From: Cololabis saira
Taxonomy: Eukaryota; Chordata; Actinopteri; Beloniformes; Belonidae
Direction of reading: 5' to 3'
NCBI RefSeq assembly: GCF_033807715.1
Contig: NC_084599.1
Coordinates: 31,022,125 to 31,086,124 of the forward strand
Length of the DNA stretch: 64,000 nucleotides
Below the pieces are notes generated by a model, which saw only the letters and a list, made by a program, of their open reading frames with translations, was not told the DNA's origin and searched no databases. The first letter of the stretch is position 1; the number at the start of each line of letters is the position of its first letter. Shown in pieces: positions 58,337 through 64,000 of the stretch. A program made the translations under genes and the position numbers.

Positions 58337-60429
58337 TTGTTTTAAGTGTAATGAGATTTCTTTTGACTAAAATGAGACATTTTAACTAGAAATAAGACAA
58401 ATATTCTTGTTAAGATTTTGAGTTTTTGCAGTGATCCATTTGACTTATCCTGTGAAGGACAGAGTCATATTGATAAGTTCAGAAAACTGTTTTTTATTGT
58501 TGTGTTTTGATGTATTTGATGTAAGTCCAGTGGATATTTTAAAGCTTACAGAAGGCTGCATTTAACTGCTGCTATGCCATTCCTGCAGTATTTCTGCAGG
58601 TCAGTGCTATTATTTGTTATATATTTTATTATTTGTAATCAGCACAAATTATCTGTCCCCATATGATAAAATCCACCATCCCCCCTGATTTTCTTTCGAG
58701 TACTGCCTGTGAGGAAGGGTTTTTGTTCCCTGTGGGAGTTTTTCTGTGTTTTTCTATTAAACTACGCCTCGTTTTGGCTAAAGTTTAACCCGGTTTGGGT
58801 TCAGAGAGAACGACCCATGTGTAGACGTGCAGGTAAAGGCACAAATTTGTTTTCTTTATTGTTGTAATCTGTGCTTTAAATAAATCTGGCATTGTTTATT
58901 ATAAAACAGACTGATTTATTGCTTGTGTAGTTGAAAAATACATGAGAACAGGACCTTGAAAAAAATAATCGCATATTAAATCGCAATCGCAATATTGAGG
59001 AAAGAAATCGCAATTAGATTATTTTCAAAAATCGTTCAGCCCTAGTTTTGAGGGTAAGAAGGTATAGCTACCTCTTCAACCTGCACCTGTGGACGTGGTG
59101 GACATTAAAAGAGTCAGAGAAAGACAGAAGAAGATGTATCTTTTTCTTTTCAAACGCAACAATAAAGGTAATTTTCACTGAAGTTTTGCAAAGAAAAAAG
59201 TTGGACTGAAATGAAAGAGACCAAAAAAGGTTCACAGGTGAGACTGACTGAGAGAGATGTGCAAGTTCATAATCGAAGAGGATTCAATCAATTGAAATCT
59301 ATTTTATAACTTAAAAGCCCCAGTTTAGTTATCTTGACAATTTTAAATGAAACAGCAGGGATACAACTTGTATCTTAAAATGCAACACAATACATGAATC
59401 TAGTGGCTAATTAGAAATTAAGATATTGTTTTCATATAAAGGATAGGCTTTGCAGCAACAGAATATCCAAATATGCAAAATACTAATACATCATTTAAAA
59501 ATAGACTAAATTTGACATGACATTTTAACACTTGAATGGTTATATTTTTCTTTGTCTGTTTGTGTCTTCAAAACCCTCCAAAAAGTAATTTCTGAAAGCA
59601 GCCCAGATTGAAAGGTTCAACTGAGTCAGTAATGAAATAATCAATAATCCTTTTGTGTATTAAGCAATCACAGAACCAGTAGTCCCAGTGAAGCTGAAAA
59701 AATATTACATTTTAAATATATAATAAAATATTATTTTATAATAAGTCAAAACAAAACTAGGCATTCCTCCTGAGCAAAACTGCATGTTTCTGAAACATGT
59801 TGCTTTGCCATTGCTCCTTTAGATTACCACCCTGACCCATCCCTCTATAGTTTCACTTTAAAGAGGATCACACTTTGGGAAGCCTTCTTTATATTTTAGC
59901 GTTATTTCCGCACAGATAAGAGTGAGTTTGATGATCTCTTTAACAAGGTTGGTCCTGGATCAACAGCAACCATCAGAACCGTTGGTCCCAGTGAAGCTGC
60001 AGTCTGTCTGCAGTAAACACTGACACACTGGGTCGGAGCGGATTTGGTCATGATGTTTAAACTGTGTTTTGTGATTAATAAGCACGGTTTTTAATTATTT
60101 CGCGCTGGATCGATGTAGCAAATAAAATCGTTTGGACCATCCAGCCCCTCAACCATCAGTTACATGTTTCACATGACCAGTTCATGTAAAAACGGCAGTC
60201 AAACCAGCAAAAATGTCAGTTTGCTGGATGAAATATATTAATTCCTGATAAAATAAGTTTGTCAGTGCACAGCTCTGCTCATGTACGCATCTGAATGAGT
60301 GTACGTTTGTGTGTACACGAAAGTACAATCTGCATTGAGGGTTCTCGCTTCGGGAATCCCGGTCTGTGATTGGATGTTGCCTCGGCAGCGCTGCTGCTCA
60401 TTTGCATAAAGTTCAGATTTTTCAAATTC

Positions 60430-60535
60430 AAATTGACGCGCTGCTCCGGCTGCTCCCGAGGCCTCCGCTGCCTCTGCTGCTCTCGCTGCTTCCGCTGCCT
60501 CTGTTGCTCTCGCTGCTCCCGCTGCCTCTCGACAC
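60430..60535. repeat. GC-rich (CTGCCTCTG/CTGCTCTCG)n minisatellite
   Basis: Units of about 9-12 bp such as gctgcctctgctgctctcgc repeat across about 100 bp. On the minus strand the frame gives Ala/Glu- or Gln/Arg-rich periodic peptides (for example REQQRQRKQ), which I take as repeat artefacts. Confidence 0.8.
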
Positions 60536-60712
60536 GCGTTTTTATAGAAAATGAATGGCAGCCGGCTGCCCATGATGCACGTGGTGCTTTCAGTGTGAAT
60601 GCAGGGTTACACATCTTCTTCATCTCTTCCTTTAACCGCTGGTACTTCTTGTGTTTCTTCCTCTTGTGACTGCTGTCACTTGGGATTGCTACATCAGTCA
60701 CTGCTGCTCTCT

Positions 60713-60742
60713 TCTACTACTACTACTACTACTACTACTACT
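60713..60742. repeat. (CTA)n trinucleotide microsatellite
   Basis: About ten uninterrupted CTA units. Confidence 0.95.
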
Positions 60743-60923
60743 GTCATTTAGCAGAGTTTTCTGGAGTCAGTTGACCTCTACACAACTACAGTGTTGGTTG
60801 GTTAGCTGTCAACAGTGTAACGGTCTGGATCTGGAAGCCCCACAGGTCTCCCGCAGGATCCATCACTACTGCAGGTATCTCCTGTGTTGACTTTGACATA
60901 TACCTCCAAGAGTGAACGATATC

Positions 60924-60926
<3 letters not shown>

Positions 60927-60962
<36 letters not shown>
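60927..60962. repeat. (TA)n microsatellite
   Basis: TA run with one interruption, directly abutting the left end of the MITE at 60965. A TA-rich target is typical for many DNA transposons. Confidence 0.9.
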
Positions 60963-60963
<1 letters not shown>

Positions 60964-60964
60964 C

Positions 60965-63100
<2,136 letters not shown>

Positions 63101-63394
63101 ATGTGTCAATTAACAAGGAATTATTTCTACCAAGGAATAGGCTACTGCAATTCCTTGGTAGTAGGAAATCCTCAAGTTACTCTGAACTGCCTCCAGCTGG
63201 TCCAAAAAGGTGCCGCCAGAGTTCTGAAGAGGATTAGCATGAGAGATTGTACTTCCACAATTTTAGCTTCACTGGCTTCCTGTTAAGTTCAGGCTGGAAT
63301 TTTAAATTCTTCTCTTCACAGTATAAAGCCCTCAAGGGCCTATAGCTCTCGCTCATCTTAAGGAATTTATACTGCCATGTTATTCCTACAGAGG
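63101..63394 (+). mobile_element. L2-like LINE fragment, plus strand
   Basis: The plus-strand frame shows YCNSLVVGNP, CLQLVQKGAARVLKR and TSTILASL, which follow the LDYCNSLL..LQ.VQN.AARVLTR..ITP.L.SL pattern of L2-type LINEs after the reverse transcriptase. It is decayed with stops, and is abutted by a second LINE in the opposite orientation. Confidence 0.65.
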
Positions 63395-64000
63395 AAGGCA
63401 AGGCAATCTTATTTTCGTGGCACACTTTATACACAAAAGCAACTCAAAGTGCTTTTCAAAGACATTGAGATGAAAGAAAGATGAAAAAAGAACATAAGAA
63501 TGCAAATAAAACTTTAAAAGACATAATGAAAATCAGAAAAAGAATACATTTGGGAAAAAAAACAAAGAATAAAGCATGGGAAAACAGCAGCATTTTCAGT
63601 TTAACTTTAAAAGAGTTGGAGCAAATTTAATATCAATAGGAAGTTTATTCCATCTGTGTGCAGCATATTAGCTAAATGCCGTTTCACCCTGTTTGGTTCT
63701 AACTTGTGGTTCTTTCGGCTCACTGCCTCCTAAAGATCTCAGAGCCCTACATGGTCTTAAATCTGCAGGAAGATCAGAATTGTATTCTGGACCCATATTG
63801 TTTATCGATTTGTAAACCAACAACAACATTTTAGGGTCTATTCTGTAGGTATCTGGGAGCCAGTCTCAGCACGTGATTAACGTCCTCTGTTTTCTTGGTT
63901 CTTGTCAGAACTTTCACTGCAGAGTTCTGGGTGAGTTGAAGTTGTCTTATCATTTTTTGGGGGGAAGACCTGACAGGGGAGCATTACAGTAGTCAAGTCT
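63395..64000 (-). mobile_element. L2-like LINE 3' part, minus strand, cut by the window edge
   Basis: Minus-strand reading gives RLDYCNAPLSGLPPK at the window edge, then QLTQNSAVKVLTRTKK and LLLVYKSINNMGPEYNSDL with frameshifts. A 3' UTR follows, ending in a TTGCCTTGCCTT tail at 63395. It meets the plus-strand fragment tail to tail. Confidence 0.7.

Larger units (their letters stand above)
57332..59044. mobile_element. Non-autonomous hAT element with nested hairpins
   Basis: The termini tagggctgaacgat (57332) and atcgttcagcccta (ends 59044) are perfect inverted repeats. The 8-bp duplication gttttgag (57324-57331, 59045-59052) flanks them. The subterminal regions are rich in gcgat/atcgc words. 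No transposase frame exists in the 1.7 kb. Two hairpin-forming inserts lie inside at 57647-57781 and 58123-58336. Confidence 0.88.

Noticed and set aside
60262..60701. Minus-strand frames with Ala/Glu or Gln/Arg repeats preceded by KRKKHKKYQRLKEEMKK
   Set aside because: The repeats are a GC-rich minisatellite in two frames; the lysine-rich head has no recognisable domain, and neither splice sites nor a promoter support a gene.

Overview
The window is a vertebrate, almost certainly teleost, genomic segment: AT-rich, intron-dominated and dense in fish-type transposable elements (Tx1-type L1 LINEs, hAT DNA transposons, TTAA-specific MITEs, L2-like LINE tails, fish LTR elements). No bacterial-type genes, CRISPR arrays, rRNA or tRNA genes were seen.

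One host gene spans the window on the minus strand. Nine exons, all with AG acceptors, GT donors and matching reading phases, encode the middle of a contactin-associated protein (CNTNAP/Caspr, a neurexin-family neuronal adhesion receptor). From 5' (right) to 3' (left): two exons of the F5/8-type-C (discoidin) domain (61604-61797, 52311-52458), three of laminin-G 1 (51226-51429, 36249-36424, 34638-34784), three of laminin-G 2 (31146-31413, 30294-30443, 25212-25383) and one EGF exon (4354-4460). The signal-peptide exons lie beyond the right edge; the fibrinogen-like region, later laminin-G domains, membrane anchor and tail lie beyond the left edge. The paralog is in the CNTNAP3/4/5 group and from memory looks most like CNTNAP4; this needs a tree.

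Almost everything else is intronic mobile DNA. The 20.8-kb intron 8 carries a nested set of transposons: an old hAT element (5320-17301, 8-bp target duplication) holds a TTAA MITE, a truncated LINE and a fish interspersed repeat, and that repeat is split by a full-length L1/Tx1 element (9540-16773, 17-bp duplication) with open ORF1 and ORF2. The same intron has a 3.5-kb LTR element (19650-23125) whose only long ORF is a proline-rich protein built from in-frame minisatellites. Intron 3 has a second, different full-length L1/Tx1 element (39723-45717, 15-bp duplication), also with open ORF1 and ORF2. Intron 7 has a solo LTR with a TTAA MITE inside it, and a sister copy of that MITE sits inverted in intron 3. 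Intron 1 has a 1.7-kb non-autonomous hAT element with two hairpins inside. Both L1s and the LTR element are in the same orientation as the host gene.

The points most worth a second look are the two apparently intact fish L1s and the features they share (G-quadruplex-forming spacers upstream of ORF2, 5' terminal factor sites), the LTR element with its multi-frame-open minisatellite ORF, and a few non-repetitive intronic stretches with homeodomain or POU-type motifs that could be neural enhancers.
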